A DNA stretch of 64,000 bases from Colwellia sp. Arc7-635 (GTDB lineage Bacteria; Pseudomonadota; Gammaproteobacteria; Enterobacterales; Alteromonadaceae): NCBI RefSeq assembly GCF_003971255.1, contig NZ_CP034660.1, positions 744,001 through 808,000 on the forward strand, in the 5' to 3' direction. Shown piece after piece: positions 63,738-64,000 of the stretch. Made by a program: the position numbers and the translations under genes. The notes under the pieces are model-generated. The model was not told the DNA's origin. It saw only the letters and a program-made list of their open reading frames with translations, and did no database searches. Positions within the stretch are counted from its first letter, which is position 1; each line of letters starts with the position of its first letter.

Positions 63738-63998
63738 CTATAATTTTCTACCAAGCCTTTTCTCTACTTGTCTCTTTTCCCAATCTGCGCCAAAAAAGCT
63801 ATAAACTTCAAAGACACTTAGTCCGTGAGAAACAACACCGATACCCCAGCCAAATGCTGCCCACCATGCCCAGTAATATCCTGGACTAATTAAAAAATTC
63901 AATAAAAATAATCCTAAAATCACTACAGAATAATTAATCAGGTGACTATAAAAGCCTTTAATATCGCGGACATGCTCGATAACACGATTTTCTTCTTC
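63738..63998 (-). CDS. 2TM-domain protein, 5' end outside window
   Basis: The frame is open to the right edge; an internal ATG at 63923 is not the real start. The visible 86 residues include IKGFYSHLINYSVVILGLF and FGWGIGVVSHGLSVF, two membrane helices, and end FFGADWEKRQVEKRLGRKL. This matches the 2TM domain, often found as a C-terminal part of LytTR-type histidine kinases or alone. Only the tail is visible, so the full protein type is open. Confidence 0.75.
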   Translation of the reverse strand, partial: EEENRVIEHVRDIKGFYSHLINYSVVILGLFLLNFLISPGYYWAWWAAFGWGIGVVSHGLSVFEVYSFFGADWEKRQVEKRLGRKL

Positions 63999-64000
63999 AC

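Overview
The window is a stretch of low-GC gammaproteobacterial chromosome, most likely from a marine Alteromonadales of the Colwellia/Thalassotalea type. This rests on the composition, the PLP-type aspartate decarboxylase PanP beside panC and panB, the rsmI-lpoA-yraN-diaA-dolP block, a PEP-CTERM protein, and the dksA-gluQ-pcnB-folK-panB-panC order. No tRNA, rRNA operon, CRISPR array or intact transposase was seen. One structural RNA, RNase P RNA, is present.

Layout. 0-6 kb: the end of a CAP-domain protein, a DPP IV-type lipoprotein peptidase, a YadG/YadH-type ABC exporter and a TrmB-like methyltransferase. 6-20 kb: core metabolism and translation support (panP, panC, panB, folK, pcnB, gluQ with a frameshift, dksA, sfsA, pepB, thpR with a 118-bp duplication at its 3' end, hrpB). 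20-23 kb: a PEP-CTERM protein followed by an unusual TPR protein with a C-terminal Cu/Zn-SOD-like domain. 23-32.7 kb: a miaA-type gene, mrcB, the lpoA/diaA block, a GST and rnpB. 33-40.5 kb: a carboxymuconolactone decarboxylase with a divergent TetR regulator and tandem operators, a TPR-GGDEF protein, a 265-bp MITE-like element, an FeS-type photolyase/cryptochrome and a DUF2805 protein. 40.7-44.5 kb: putA. 45.4-47.9 kb: a probably acquired hydrolase/AraC-regulator pair lying between inverted repeats.

48-58.6 kb holds the most interesting locus. A minus-strand operon encodes a VioB-type ferritin-like enzyme, a Cys-rich protein with repeated C-x5-C units, a DUF692 (MNIO) enzyme and its DUF2063 partner. 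This is the core of a peptide-modifying RiPP or metallophore pathway, with a ferritin-like partner that I do not know from described systems. A divergent plus-strand pair encodes an FHA protein with a winged-helix C-terminus and a membrane Ser/Thr kinase with TPRs. Two small unknown genes follow. Direct repeats of GTGTAATR in 10-bp phase lie upstream of three of these transcription units, each pointing toward its gene. They look like sites for an OmpR/PhoB-type winged-helix protein, possibly the FHA protein itself.

59-64 kb: a membrane GGDEF cyclase, a frameshifted uridine-kinase-like NTPase gene, a small unknown protein, a large RluA-type pseudouridine synthase and the edge of a 2TM-domain protein. 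Two independent single-base deletions (gluQ and the kinase-like gene) mean the base accuracy at those two sites should be checked.
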